Shown: positions 1 to 13,243, counted from the first letter of the stretch. The stretch is 64,000 nt of DNA from Polydactylus sextarius (GCA_016801845.1 CM028913.1:23650065-23714064); one strand, 5' to 3'. Notes: generated by a model from the sequence alone, not told the origin. Numbers and translations are program-made.

Positions 1-3000
1 GTCCTGGACATGTCCCACTCTCTGGTCCAGCAGACGATGGAGAAGCACCGTCGGGTGTTTGGGATCGTGAAGGAGCAAATAGTCACCACCAAACCCTGCT
101 CCGTCATCGAGGAGGTGCAGCAAGGAGGTTCGTTTGGAGGCCTGCTGACCGTCTGTGGACCGAAGAGCTCGAAAGTAACGACGTCTATTCATTATTTAAC
201 ATCCTTAACTTATAAAAGGTTTCTTTCTTTTCAAGTTAAGTAGAAGTGATATTTGTGCTCCTTCGTTTGCTTTTCTTACCCACTAGTTTTACTTCCTCTT
301 TAAAACTGTAGTTCCCTCTCTGTGTGTCTTATACTGTCTCATAGTGAATATTGTGTGTGTTTGTGTTTATGCAGATTTCACTGAAAGAAAACGGCAGTTT
401 AAGTAAAGACAGTAACGTCACGATGGAGATTCCCACCGGCACCACCATCGCCTACGGCCTCCTCGAGCTGGAGGTCAAACTGGGCGGATCCTACGGTGAG
501 AAATCATCACTTACAGAGGATAGAAAAAGTGTACACACCCCTGTTAAAATGAATCATAAATAAATCATTTCAAAAACTTTCCCACCTTTAAAGTGACAGT
601 TCAGAGAAACATGAATCCAGAGTCTATTTCACCATGAATACCAGTCAAACTCCCCCTCAAGAGATGTTTTACATTGGTTGAAGTAATATCCAGTTTGACC
701 GTCTTTTGTTTTCACAACCAAATAGTTAACAATGAAAGTAAATGGGGCAGTCAGCCAAACGTATCTAAATTGTCATTTTTTAACCACTAATAAAGCTCAA
801 AATATCACTTCACTTCAGCAGTAGCATGAATAGGGTCCCTACACATAAACTGAAGTACTGATAACTTAGTAAGTGAACCCAGAGTTTATTAAAAACACTG
901 TTTTATAAGACTTAACCAACGTCTGGTTTTATAACAACTGGTGATGAAGGTTGTTCCACATCAGCAGATTCATCATTTTCCTGAACAACAGGCCGATGTG
1001 TTTATGAAGAGTGAGGAAAATGTTGAATCTGCTGATCTGGACCACCCTTCATGTTGTTCCAGATCAGCAGATTCATCATTTTTCTCACTGGACAGTGGTT
1101 TAAAATGACATTTAGATACGTTTGGCTGACTGCCCCATTTACTTTCATTGTTAACTATTTGGTTGTGAAAACAAAAGACGGTCAAACTGGATATTACTTC
1201 AACCAACATGAAATATCTCCAGGGGGAGTTTGACTTGTATTTATGGTGAAATAGACTCTGGGTTCAAATTAATCCAGACCATCACGTTAAGTTTAAATAT
1301 GAAATAGCACAAGAGGCGAGGTCAACTTTAAGAAACAGAAATGTTCATTTTTTTAAATTTCAACCTGAAATATTGTGGGGTTTATGAAGGTTTGATTTAA
1401 ACCTATAATCTGTACAGTTCAAAAGAAAAGCAAAACATACAATAAACTGGTTTCATAATTGTGCACATTACAGCATCCAGTCTTCTTGGGTAGGAGTCTG
1501 TCAGCATGGCTCATCTTGACTTGACAATATTTGCCAACACTTTCTTATAAAAGCCTCCAAATCCAAAATCAAAACTTGAATTTTCTTCTGACGAAACCAT
1601 TTTTGTGTTGATTTAACCATATGTTTGGGGTCATTGTCATATTTAAAGGTGAAATTCATCTTCATCTTAAGGTTTTAGACCAATAGTTGGAGCTGTTTAT
1701 AATCCTCTCCACTTTGACTAAAACCCCAGTTCCAGCTGAAGAAAAGCAACCGCAAAAAAGTTCATTTTCCCAAATGTACGTACAAATTTTAGCCCCTAAA
1801 ACCTGGCATTTTAACAGGACTGTGTCCACTTCTTGTACCTACTGATTTCACCACAACGACTTGTTAAATATATATTTTCTTTTCCTCTCAGAGTTGTGTT
1901 TGATGTCCGACACCAGAGGAGGTTTTGAGGTCGACAGTCCAGCTGACAAACAACTGTTGGGCGCCTCAGGAGTGTTTTCACAGCCGTCTGAAAACAAGCA
2001 CCTTCAACAAGGTAAATGACTGTTTTCTCTCTGCAGCAATAAAACACGTGATCGGTTGTTCTGGATGATAACGTGTTGAGGAATGTGGGTCAGGTCAAGA
2101 TCAGGCCTCGTTCTGTCTTATCAGAGCAGAGTAGTAACTGCTAGTCAACATGTGCTTAATTTTGACCCGTTTAGCTAAAAACTTCAGTGCTGTTACATGA
2201 TAATAATGATGTTTTTCTTTGCTGTGATCAGATCTGGAGCAATACGACGATCATTTCCAACTTCTTTCATCTCTTCCTGCCTCCACAAAATCCTCGCTGC
2301 GGCAGCATTTTATCAAAGTGATGCAGGACCAAGCGGCTCTTAGTGCACTACAGAATCAGGTACGTAGGACGGGGAGGTTTTAAGTTTTAGGATCGTGAAC
2401 GTCTATTGCATTTCTGTGTTTTTGTTTCTCCTCATCTCAGTTGGATCACATGCGTCTGAGTAAAACTTCAACGCTGGAGGACGTCACCATCACAGAGTCT
2501 GCGAGACAAGTTGTCCAATCGTTTCTTGGCGTCGTGAAGAGCAGAGCTGGTGACGTGGAATCGCCTGAGACGTCGCTCCTCACCGCTCTTCATCTCATCA
2601 GCAGTGCCCTGGACGGTGAGAAGCTGCTTCTTCAGTTTATATAAAAATACTGTATTGACTCGAATATAAAATGGTATTTTTTCCCTTCAACAAAAAGTCT
2701 GGAAAAAAGACGTTGTGGTCTTCTTATATTCGGAGTCCAGAGACACCACCTGTCACCGGTTGGTCTAAACCAACAGGTGACATCAAACGAGTCAGAGCTG
2801 CTTCTTCTTCTCTCACACCAGAGACCTGGAGAGATTTGATCACAACACAGAGACTCACTAGAAAACAGACTCAAACGTTGAGAAGTTAACAAACATCAGA
2901 GGAGACAGTGTTTCTAGACGTTGACCAGACTGTGACGCTGTTATAGTTTCAAAATCAGGCCAGTAATAATTGTCCTCCCTCCGCACATCACGGCTACCAA

Positions 3001-3735
3001 GTGGTTTGTAGCCGTGATGCTAATGCTAACGCTCACATGCATGTTAGATCCCGCTCTTAGAGGCTTCTTGCATGCAGCTGTTTACGAGTTTGAATCTCCA
3101 TCTATTTTCCCTGTGTGAGCTCTTGACACTGTCTCTATCATTAAAGACAAAAATCCACAACTAATCCCCCAAATAATGAGAAAAACTAAACAAAACAAAA
3201 AATCTACTCCTAGATGATTCATGCTTGCTACTACAGGTCATGTCCTTGCTCACTAATTTTTCCAAAAAAAATCGTCTTATATTCAGGTCAATACAGTAAT
3301 AATAACAAGAGACAACGAAAATGTCTCATTTTCTTGAGCTTTGTCTTTCAGAGATGCCCAACGATTGTCTCGCCATTTTTGGAAAGTGCTGCAGTCAAGT
3401 TGCCTTAGACAAACTGGAGCTCCTGGTTAGTAAAGTCACTTTTTTTACAAAAATAAAATCACGTTTTACGACAGGTTCATTTCACATCTCTCTCCTGGTT
3501 CATTCAGGTGCGTTGCATCACAGAAAGCGGGGAGTTTCCTCTGAACGCCGACAGCGGTTCAGTCACGCTAATGGACGACGTTTACGAAAACATCAAACAT
3601 CTGTTCGCGTTCTCGAACGTGTCTCTAACGAAAGACGGAGACACTGTGAAGACGGAAATACACGAAGAGGCTGGAAACCTTCCACTGGTCCTGTGTATCG
3701 CTGCCAGAGGTCTCACCTCGTTGGCTCAGAGTTAA
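1..3735 (+). CDS. gsdme: Gasdermin E (gsdme/dfna5), 3' part; 5' end lies outside the window
   Basis: Seven exons with matching phases: 1-174, 375-495, 1892-2011, 2232-2359, 2441-2615, 3352-3425 and 3508-3735 (stop TAA). They give about 339 residues, the end of the N-terminal pore-forming domain, the linker and the whole C-terminal repressor domain; roughly the first 160 residues are upstream of the window. Recognisable family stretches are VLDMSHSLVQQTMEKH, TTIAYGLLELEVKLGG and the C-terminal LPLVLCIAARGLTSL. Family knowledge: caspase cleavage in the linker frees the N domain, which oligomerises in the plasma membrane and causes pyroptosis. The linker exon contains FEVD (1924-1935), a good caspase-type site. 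The gene converges on pals2, the same arrangement as in human 7p15. Introns 2 and 5 carry transposons. Which teleost paralogue (a or b) this is cannot be decided here. Confidence 0.93.
593..1396. mobile_element. Fold-back MITE family, copy A (fullest copy), in gsdme intron 2
   Basis: The left arm (from about 593, with TCTATTTCACCATGAATA and AACTCCCCCTCAA) is the inverted complement of the right arm ending near 1256 (TTTATGGTGAAATAGAC). Arms are roughly 190 bp. Between them lies a second nested inverted pair built on CAGCAGATTCATCATTTT and its complement. A 130-bp tail (about 1262-1396) is shared with copy C. There is no protein-coding capacity, so it is presumably mobilised by another element's transposase; the superfamily is not identified. 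Confidence 0.8.
2648..3298. mobile_element. Non-autonomous TIR DNA transposon in gsdme intron 5
   Basis: The element starts TACTGTATTGACTCGAATAT and ends with the inverted form (ATATTCAGGTCAATACAGTA), giving about 25-bp terminal inverted repeats. It is about 650 bp long with no open frame of note. An internal hairpin around 2987-3022 (ATCACGGCTACCAAG / TTTGTAGCCGTGAT) is shared with the reverse-oriented relative near 49.95-50.93 kb. Superfamily not assigned. Confidence 0.75.
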
Positions 3736-4242
3736 AACTGAAAACACGTTTATATCCAACGGAAACTTTAAAAACCAAACAATAATAAGGTGAAGGGGAT
3801 CACAGACGATGTGTCTATGAAGTCGTATTTATCAGTGTTCTACTTTAAATCACCTGGTGCTGACGACTGTCCATTAAAACTCAATTATTTAGGTGTTTAA
3901 CTGCCAATCAGCCAATGAACAGACAATCACTGATCAATATCATTTTAAGTAGCTTTGAATTTGACCGAAAACAGACAAACTTTTTACTCATGTTATAGGT
4001 AAAAAAAAACCCTGGAGGTTCTTTCTACTTGATACTGTTCATGTTGAGTTTTCCCAAAAGGTTTTAATCATGATTTTGAACAAATGTGATCACATGATCA
4101 AATCTCTGTTTCCTGTCTTCACTACATATTTTTCTTGACCAGTCTTGACCAGGCAATATTAGTTCAGTTTAAAACCAGATTTGTCTTAAATACACTGTAA
4201 ACCTTGAACTAGTTGATATAACTCACAATAACTTAAGATTTA

Positions 4243-4690
4243 AAGTGACAGTCCAGAGTAATGTGAACCAGAGTCTATTTCACCATGAATACGAGTCAAA
4301 CTCCCCTCAACAGATATTTTACGTTGGTTGAAGTAATATCCAGTTTGACCGTCTTTTGTTTTCAAAACCAAATAGTTAACATGAAAGTAAATGGGGCAGT
4401 CAGCCAAACGTATCTAAATTGTCATTTTTTAACCACTAATAAAGCTCAAAATATCACTTCACTTCAGCAGTAGCATGAATAGGGTCCCTACACATAAACT
4501 GATGTACTGATAACTTAGTAAGTGAACAGAGTTTATTAAAAAAAAAAGGTGTTTCAGATCAGCAGATTCATCATTTTCCTCGTTCTTCACACACCGATCT
4601 GTTGTTCAGGAAAATGATGAATCTGCTGATGTGAAACAACCTTCATCACCAGCTGTTGTTAAAACAAGACGTTGGGTTTTAGTTTTAAAC
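4243..4690. mobile_element. Fold-back MITE family, copy B (right arm missing)
   Basis: Shares with copy A the left arm (GTCTATTTCACCATGAATAC, CCAAACGTATCTAAATTGTC) and the inner hairpin CAGCAGATTCATCATTTTCC / GATGAATCTGCTGAT. It stops before the distal right arm. It lies downstream of gsdme. Confidence 0.75.
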
Positions 4691-5691
4691 TTAAACATGT
4701 AAAAACAACAGGTTTCCATGCAAATTGCAAGTTAATTCAACTAGTTTGGGTTTACAGTGTACTATAGTAGTTGCTAGCTAACAGCTAGCTTTAGATGTAC
4801 ATGCTAATAACAGTCTGATTAGCATCAACTAAATCAGAACATCTGTAGATTAAAACCTTCAGCCAATCAGAAATGAGAAGTTTAGATAAATTTAAAAAAA
4901 TAAACACTAATTTTTTTATCTAATGTTTTATGTGACATCAGCATTTTTTTTTTTTTTTGGTTTTGTTTTTTAGTTTTTCTTAATGAACCGACCACAAACC
5001 TCATTTTAAATCTGTTTAAACAGATTCGCTCATGTGTATTTTCCAACTGTCTTTTATCTTTAAAATAGTTTGAATGTGGTTTTACCAGTTTGGTTTTTGT
5101 TGTGTTTATCTTTGACTGTACAAAAACAAACAAAGAGAAAATACTGATTTCATCAACGACATGATGGTTGTGTTTGTTTCTTTCAAGTTACTTAAACAAA
5201 CAAACAAAAAAACAAAACAAAAAACTAAAGCAGCTCATTAGAAAACACCAGTTATTTATTTTACATCTGAAAATACATTTTCTTTTTTTACTTATTTTAA
5301 ATCTTGTAAAATATACCTTTATAAGTAAATATGAACTTTATTTAAAACAGTTATTATTATTATTATTATTATTTTTTAGTAATGTCACATCAAAGGGATG
5401 GTTCACTGAGATGACCCTGCTCCAGAGTCCTGTGGAAAGGTTTTTTTTTTTTTTTTCTCAGACAAACACTTAAAACACTTAACTGGTCTAACAGTCCACG
5501 ACGTGTGCATGATCCGATCGGTCGACATAATTAACGACTCGTAGAAACAGAAATAGAAATAACAGGTAACAAACGCTACAGTATTAATTTTGTTTTCATC
5601 TTGTAACAACATAGAACTGTGACGTTTCTCCACTTGATGAGGTTGAGACCGTGAAGACGCAGGCGAGGGTGTAAACGTAAACACATCTAAA

Positions 5692-5693
<2 letters not shown>

Positions 5694-5740
<47 letters not shown>
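5694..5740. repeat. (AT)n microsatellite
   Basis: About 23 uninterrupted AT dinucleotides, in the region expected to be the pals2 3' UTR. Confidence 0.95.
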
Positions 5741-5742
<2 letters not shown>

Positions 5743-6296
5743 CAACTGTTACATGAAGGATGATGAGTTTGTAGTGACGAGATGAAATGAGATGATGGAG
5801 GCATTAAAACTGTAAACTGTAACACTGAGGTATCGTCTTTTTCAACGAGCGGGCCCTCCTCGCTTTTGCAGAATAAATATACGTTTACTTATTTTACATA
5901 CAGATGTAAAATTAAAGCAAACAGGACGTGACAAAAAAAAAAAAAAAGGAAAAACAAAACAAACAAACTGCTTTTTGCTTTTAAAAACATCCTGACACAC
6001 TTGAGTCAGTTTTGTTGTTTTTTTTTTTTTTTCTTTAAATCCGTCTGAATAGAAAGTTCATCTTTAGAAAACGTTACCAATAAGTACACTTCCTGTGTGT
6101 GTGTTTTGTTTTGCGAGTTGCATAGTGTGATATTAATGAATCTGGCAAAATTCAGATCAAGGTGACTCTGATCGAGGTTTGTGCAAGAGCCAAATTCACA
6201 CAGGGCTGATGTGTGTGTGTGTTTTATTTGTGCAGTGCAGGGTTGTGTTCCCCTTGTTTATTCCCAGGCCTCGTCCGTCCAGCAGGGGGCAGAGCG

Positions 6297-9200
6297 TCAG
6301 TACACCCAGCTGACAGGAACCCACTGCGGCTCAACGAGCAGCTGCTCCACCGCCTCCTGCAGTTTGTCAAAGGCTTTGTCCAGATTGTCATTAACAATAG
6401 TCAGATCGAAGTAGTGGCTGTACGCCCGGCGGATCCTGGCGCTCTCGTCCACAGTTTTCTTCAAATCGTTCTCCTGAGACACAAACACATTCAACTTGTT
6501 ATAGACGATCATTCATTTAAGTCTGTCGCGACCCATTCATTTTTTTAAACAATTCATGTTTAAATAATTGATTATTTCCCCCAATAACTCAATTAATGTA
6601 ACATTTTCCAAGATATGAATATCGAAAAAACAGTTCACGCCAGTCGACTTCACCAAGTCGTCGTGTCTCGTGGACGATGGTTGGTGAATCATCAGTTAAT
6701 GATCATAATGTGTGAACAGCCCTAACGACTCCATCAGAGGCCGTCGGGACCTGGTCTGAGACCGGGACTGGATCTGTCATGTTAGAAAACTGGAGGAGTC
6801 TGAAGAGACTGACAAAGAGCGACAGCCAATCAGAGGAGGGATGTGAGATAAATGCTGCTGCCGTCTCACTGATTCACTCACAACCACATTTAAAAGTCTG
6901 ACGTTTTAACGCTTTTTCTTTCATTTTCACTTTCTACAAACTCCCCGCGTCTGATCCAGATGTTACCCGGTACCGGGGAGGTCTGCCGCTGATTTCAGCT
7001 CCACCGTGAAAACCAGCGTGTTGCCATGGTGATGTTTACACACCGGTTTAGCGGTTTAGTAACAGTTTCCATCATAACGTTACTTTTTAATGTCCAGTCT
7101 CCTCGACTGCTGCTATAGGTAGTCACCAGTCAAAGACCTCAGGAATATCCTCAGTGACTGGTTGAATTTGTGTTGTTAGTTGTGATTGTAACATTATTAA
7201 ATCCTGGAGGATCTGATCAATGAGGAAGAAGATTGTTTTCATGTGTTTTCTCATCTAAACGTCTCTACTTCCTGTTTTCTCTGCAACGTTCTCAGCGTCC
7301 AGATGTTACCCGGTACCGGGGAGGTCTGCCGCTGATTTCAGCTCCACCGTGAAAACCAGCGTGTTGCCATGGTGATGTTTACACGCCGGTTTAGCGGTTT
7401 AGTCTGTGTCGGAGGCAGCGTCTTCACCGGTGCTCGTCAACAATAAACGTCTGTAAATCACGGTGAGAAGCAGCGGCTACATCCTGTCTAGTTCAGTAGA
7501 GTTTGGTGACGTCACGGTGTGATCGGGAGTCAATCACTGACAAGTCTTGTAGTGTGAACACTACAGGTCTCAGACCAGTTGTTGAGGCTCCACATCATGG
7601 GAACACAAGTCGCCAACGATCACGACAGAGACTGAGACTCATGAATCATTGGTGAAGTCGACTGGTGTGAACTAGACTAGGCTCAGTTTATTGTTTTTGA
7701 GTTACAGAAATAATCTTCCAGCAGTTTTCTTCCCTTTGCAAACAGGTCAAAACCAGAATAACTTCAGGTCAAACACACTTGTTAAATATAGTTTCTATGT
7801 CACAGCTGTTTCACAGACTCCACTTAGACAAACTGGGAAAACAACACGACTCAGACTCTTTCAAACACATATTTTACAGTTTACTCACCGTTAGAAGTTT
7901 GGTTGTAAGTCCAGCATCTACTACAGCTTTGTGCATAGCTCTTAGTGTGTCCAGCTCAGGAGCAGCAATAAACACCACAAATGGCATAAACTCAGCAGTT
8001 TTCAACACTTTCAGGGCCTGAATGGAAAATACAACATCACAACTTAAACTTTAGACAAAATAAATAAATGAAACATCCACACATCGATCGAGTGTGTTGG
8101 TTTCTAACCTGAGGGTTGACGTCGAGGATGCAGGTTCGACCTGCGTCCACCACTTCATGGATGGAGTCGATCTTGGTGCCGTAAAGGTTTCCGTCGTACT
8201 CTCCGTGCTCCAGGTAACGACTCTGTTTAATGTCCTTCTCCATCTCTTCCCGTGTGACGAAGCAGTAGTTCTGTCCGTCTTTCTCTTCTTCTCGAGGACG
8301 CCGCGACGTAACTGGAGGCGACGGGAGAAGGAAAGTGAAAGGAAAGTCACACACGATGGAGAAGGACGTTAAAGTAAAGACGTCTGAGTCAGAAACACTC
8401 ACAGGGAACGGTGGCTCCATATCTCAGAGGATCCACCACGACGAGTCTGTTCTTCAGGCTCCGCCTCCCGACTCCCTGAGCACCGATCAGAACAAGTGTT
8501 TTCCTCTGGAACGGCGGCATCCTGGCAACTTCCTCGTAGATCTGAAGCTCGTAGCGATCGAACTCTGTACAATGACAAATACAGACTCAGTCACCTCAGT
8601 TCAACGTGTCAGAGAAAAACATGAACCTGATGCTGAAACTCACCTGCGTTCTTGGCAGTGAGGTACATCATTTTCTTCTTCTTCTTCTTTGAATTTCTAG
8701 TTCCACAGAGCATCCCTGAGACATAAACACAGAGTCAGGTCACCACCAGGTGGCGCTAAAGTCAACAGATGTTCAATGAGCAACAGCAGGAGCCTCTTTC
8801 ACCCTCATTTAGGTTTCCTTATCAAATTAATTAACGACCTGAAAGTTCACACATTTTAAATCTCGTGGTGATGACGTCTCACTGTGATGCAGCTGCAGCT
8901 GTAATCATGTTTATTTGGACAAGACACATAATAAAATGTACCAAACTTTATTGTATTTGATTTAGTTTTTCTGGCAGTTGAAGTCTCCTGTTTACAGGGA
9001 GCTTAAGTCACACCCCTTCCAGTCGACCCACTGGGTCCTTAGATCGAAAAAAAAAAATGTATGATGTATGACCAACCAGTCTGGTAGGTGACGTCACGTC
9101 AGTTTCTTCCCGGCTGAAGAGAGAACGAGGAGCAGGTGATAAAACTGACCAGGTCAGATATTTACTAGGTTAGCGTAGCTGCTGTTAAGCTAACGTTAGC

Positions 9201-10849
9201 GTCAGAGTTTGACGGTGACGTAGATGTAGCCAGACCAGCGTTGTAGTCGCTACCTGGTCTCACACTAAACCTACAGTAACGTTTGCTGCCTGTCACTAAA
9301 CAGACTCTCTCCATGTCAAACATTATCTTTAACATTCTCAAACATCATATGTCAAAATGGGAACAGAAATTAATTTTTTATCTCTCCACTGACATCTTTT
9401 TTACGAGTATAAAACCCATGGACCAGAAGTAGACGGACGTGACGTAGGCTCCCTCTTGACAGGTCGATCAAGGCTCAATATTAAAGCATAAAATAAATAA
9501 AAATAAATTATAAAACATAGGAATAAAACACATATGCACACGTTGAGATTTATGAACAGAAAACCGTGTCCAGGTTTCCTCTGTACGGTTTTATACTCCA
9601 GAGTATTTTGTGTGAACGTAGATTTTATGGATTGTGTGTACACGGTGTTTTATGATGAATCTAAGCTTCAGTTTGTTCGTTTTTTTTTTTTTTTTTTTTT
9701 TTATAAACGAGGCTCCTGGTTATTATGAGAGAAAGCGTCTTGTGCTGACCGGTACCAGGCGAGTCTCCGTCTCTTCTCACAAAAGCTTTTCTCTTCTCCT
9801 CCAAGAACTGACTCGGGATCAGACCAGTGGCTCCGCCCACGACTTTACGCGCCTGCATAGTAGAAGAGAGATGATTGATTTAATAAAAAAGAAAGAAAAC
9901 ATCTTCGTCGTTCCTCATCTTCAGCATCAGTGTGATCAACGTCACCTGCCACCAGTTGGGGTCCTCCTTGTTCACCACGTGGAGGACGTCTCCTTTAGAA
10001 AAAGACAAACCTGCTTCTTTACAGGGGATCAGGTTGTCGGTGGTCGGGTTGTAGTTGAAATGTGGCTTCAGATAAACCTGCAGTTTGAACAAAACAGTGA
10101 CGTGAAGATGTGAAATAAATGTGTCAACACGTGTATTTACAGAAATAGAAAAAATACAAGACAGATGATTAAATAAATACAAGAAAATAAAGTTTTGATC
10201 ATTTAATTATCAAAAAAATAGTTCAATTACATAATTATATGCAAAAAAATATATGTATATCAAACATATCGTTTTTTGTGTCTTATTCATATTAAATAAA
10301 TATGATAATATTAGAGGTTTAAAGTTTTAATTATTAGTAAAAGTTAAGTTAGTTGAGCGAAACTTTAAACCTTTAGATTTAAATATACGACAATAATATT
10401 AATTCATTCAAGTTTATTTCGAACATGTGCATTGTTTAAATTTTCAGAAAACAAATTCAATTTTATTAAAAATGACATTTAAATGGTTTTACATACTAGA
10501 CTATATAACCTTATCTGTGTAATATAATATCAATAAAATATGTGTTTATCACATAGAAACAAGGCTGTAGAATAAACATTGATCAATTTAATGATCAAAT
10601 CTTTAATTTTTCTTGTATTAAATCATCTGTGCTGCGTTTATATTTTGTATTTGACGACAGTTTTTGAGAAATTCCCACAACAACGCGTTTGTGAATCGTG
10701 TTGCGGTTTAATCTGCTTGTTTCTAATTTCTACAACTCAGGCGTCGGTCACGAGAAAAAACTGTGAAACTCAACAAATACAAGAGTTTGTTGACAGTAGA
10801 ATGAGATCATCTGATCCTCCTTGGTACAAAGGTCAGTGTCTGACATAAC

Positions 10850-10893
<44 letters not shown>

Positions 10894-13243
10894 TCGGTGT
10901 CAGCTGCTGCATGTGCCTGTTACAGTAAGAAGGAGGAGGAGGAATAGAGTGGTGTATGTCCCAGATAGTAAGTGGAGTGTTATTAATAGACCTCCTCCTC
11001 TGAGGGGCTCGATTTTCAGAAGCTTGGCATTCAGAGATCATCCGGGTCAGGCCGCTCTCGTCCAGTGACAGGTACATGACGACGAAACACTCATCCTATG
11101 CTTTTTCTTTCATTGCTCTGATTTCTATGAATATTAGATGTCGATATTCGTTGTATTAGATGACTCACCTGTGGCGGCGCCCTCGTGTCTCTGTAGCTGG
11201 GCAGGACTTTGAGCGTGATGCTGCCGTTGCAGTCTCTCAGCAGCTCCTGGAGTTGGTGGGGGTTGCTGCCGACCTCGCGACCGTTCACCTCTCGGATCAC
11301 GTCGCCGACGTGCAGCATGCCCTGCCTGTCAATCGAGCTGCCGTGGAGGATTCGAGTGATCACCATCTCTCCTTGCTCCACGCGGAACGTCACCCCCTTT
11401 TTAAAAGAAAGAACGTACGACCGAACGTCAACGATTCATAAAACGTTGACACCGACACATGGTAAATAAACACTTTAACAACATCGTTAAACATTTACTG
11501 CGAGTTTACCAGAGGCTCCCCGGCTTTCTTCTGGATGCCGATCATCCTGACGGCGTCGGCCGGCATCAGCGCGTTGGTCAACGTGGCGTCGTTGTTCACG
11601 GTGGCGTTGGTCGTTTCGTAGCACTTCGCGGCCACTTTGTCGTGAGCTTCCATCAAAGACTGAAGCAGAAAGAGACAAAAATCCATCAACGTTTTAACCA
11701 CTAAAAGACAGAAGATGAACCAAACTTCTTCTTACCCTCAGTGCCACAACATTAAGAGGAGTTAGCATTGGTCAGAGACCAACAAACAGCATCAGCAAAT
11801 GTGCAGATTGTCTGAAACAGTAGGTGACACAAGTCTTCTCCCCCTCACTTTACCCACATAACTCAGGCTGCTATTGGTCTGAGGACATACACCCCCACCC
11901 TCCCAGACTACTGCTGCTGCTTCTTCTTCTTCTAAGTGGTGGAGAATAAAAGGGGCGACACAGAAGAAGCAGAGCTGCTCTAACAACAAAAGGACTTGAG
12001 GGGAGAAATAAAACCCGTTCTCTGGTCTCTCGTTCATCGTCTACCGACACCTTAACGAACCTTAAAATGAGGCTCCTGGAGGATTTTGGTGAGTTCTGTA
12101 GCTGCAGGATCTTTTTCTGGCAGTTTGCTGAGCGAGTCGAGGATTTCTGTGACCAGCTGAACGTTATCGTCTCGAACCGCTTGTAACTTAACTTCCTCCA
12201 GACGTTCGTGGGCCTAAACACAAACAAACAAAGAAAAAAATAAAGTCGCACATCAACAACTGTAGAATAATTTATTTGTATCTGTCCTTTAATAAGAAGA
12301 AGAAGAAGAAGAAGAAGAAGAAAAAGGCAAAACAAAACCATAATAACAATAAATTTAGTGACAAATAAACCACTTTATCCTGGTTTCTTGTTAATTTTCA
12401 TATAGTTTTTTATTTTTTTTGTTACTTTCAAGGCTTATTGATCTTATATCAGCTGATAGTTGCCTCTTGATCATTTCCAGAGCACATTTACCAACTTAAA
12501 ACCAACTCACAGAAATTCTCCACCTTGTACCTGATGTTCTGACATTAGATCTTCAACAAAATATTTAATACTTGAAGCAAAACTGCTACAAATAAAGCTG
12601 ATTATTATTATCATCATCATCAAACCTTTCTTTGCACCAATTTCTGCAAAAAAAACAAAACCAAAAACAGATTTATCTCGATTCCTATGAGTCATAGAGG
12701 AGATATAATGTTCCTCTTCTGGTTATCTTTTTTTTTTATCTCAAATTAAAGTGAATCACCATCAAAACACAATATTTCTCCTCAAACCATCACTGCGATA
12801 CAGTAAATACTGAAACACTGCAGTTGTGATCAGATTTTCCAAGAAATGATGTGATATCTAAGAGAAAAGCTTCTCTCTGTTTGTTCGAAATGAGGACAAG
12901 AGCTGCCATTGTGACAGGTTTTCTATAGAAACTCTTCTATTTATAGATACATTAGTTCAAACCTGACGACCTCAATCTGCATTGGAGATTTTCTTTTCTT
13001 TTTTTTTCCTGTTATGTAATATATTTGATCCTCGTGCTGTTGGCCTCTTTCAACATGTGATACGTTGATTTAACTGGTGTTTTAAAAAAGGTAGATAAAG
13101 GTTAAAGAGACAAAACATCCGTCTACCTTGGCGAGTGACCGTACGATGGGACTCTCCATGACGCCTCTGAGGAAGATGAGGTCGATGTCTTTGGCTCCTG
13201 TGCCTGGTGGCAGGTCCTTCAGGTTGTCCAGTACCTGCTGCAT
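6297..13243 (-). CDS. pals2: PALS2/MPP6, membrane-associated guanylate kinase (MAGUK p55 family)
   Basis: Eleven coding exons in phase: 13127-13243 (start ATG 13241-13243), 12061-12213, 11510-11659, 11169-11396, 9946-10077, 9756-9852, 8644-8715, 8403-8564, 8109-8311, 7889-8017 and 6297-6473. They encode 540 residues, the usual length. Order: two L27 domains (about 1-120), PDZ (about 141-216, with REVNGREVG), SH3 (about 217-290, ending DPNWWQ), a basic hook (KKKKKKMMYL) and a guanylate kinase-like domain (about 340-535; GAQGVGRR, EHGEYDGNLYGTKIDS), ending PVSWVY. The start MQQVLDNL matches the family start. Family role: scaffold binding LIN7/CASK-type partners at cell junctions; the GK domain binds proteins rather than making GDP. 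The call of MPP6 over MPP2 rests on the start and end sequences and on the gsdme/npy neighbours. Confidence 0.95.
6632..7673. mobile_element. 1.04-kb non-autonomous TIR transposon in the last intron of pals2
   Basis: Terminal inverted repeats of 25 bp at 6632-6656 (AGTTCACGCCAGTCGACTTC...) and 7649-7673 (its complement with one mismatch). Inside are two direct copies of about 104 bp (6956-7059 and 7299-7402, both starting CCAGATGTTACCCGGTACCG) with near-identical sequence. No transposase frame is present. Confidence 0.75.
9000..9335. repeat. Dispersed repeat F, copy 1 (pals2 intron)
   Basis: Its segments (CAGTCGACCCACTGGGTCCT, ACCAGTCTGGTAGGTGACGT, GACCAGGTCAGATATTTACT, GTTTGCTGCCTGTCACTAAA) recur in reverse complement, in the same relative order, at about 50.16-50.64 kb. 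Probably an interspersed transposon-derived repeat; class not identified. Confidence 0.7.
10850..10890. repeat. (CTG)n/(CAG)n trinucleotide tract in pals2 intron
   Basis: About 13 CTG triplets between the PDZ and SH3 exons of pals2. It lies outside any supported exon, so the polyserine frame across it is not a protein segment. Confidence 0.9.

Larger units (their letters stand above)
3736..6296. other. Convergent intergenic region gsdme / pals2 (3' UTRs)
   Basis: No coding region is supported. It holds the gsdme 3' flank, MITE copy B, long A/T runs, an (AT)n tract at about 5694-5740 and presumably the pals2 3' UTR on the minus strand just left of its stop codon at 6297. Small open frames here are low-complexity or cross the AT tract. 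Confidence 0.6.

Noticed and set aside
5403..5825. 140-codon minus-strand frame containing YIYIYI
   Set aside because: It crosses the (AT)n tract and a poly-A run, with no family resemblance.
8335..8661. + strand 108-codon frame in pals2
   Set aside because: Antisense shadow of the guanylate kinase exon on the minus strand.
10748..11077. Minus-strand frame with a polyserine run between PDZ and SH3 exons
   Set aside because: The CTG tract is intronic. The PDZ exon (ending 11169) and SH3 exon (starting 10077) join in phase without it and give the family length.
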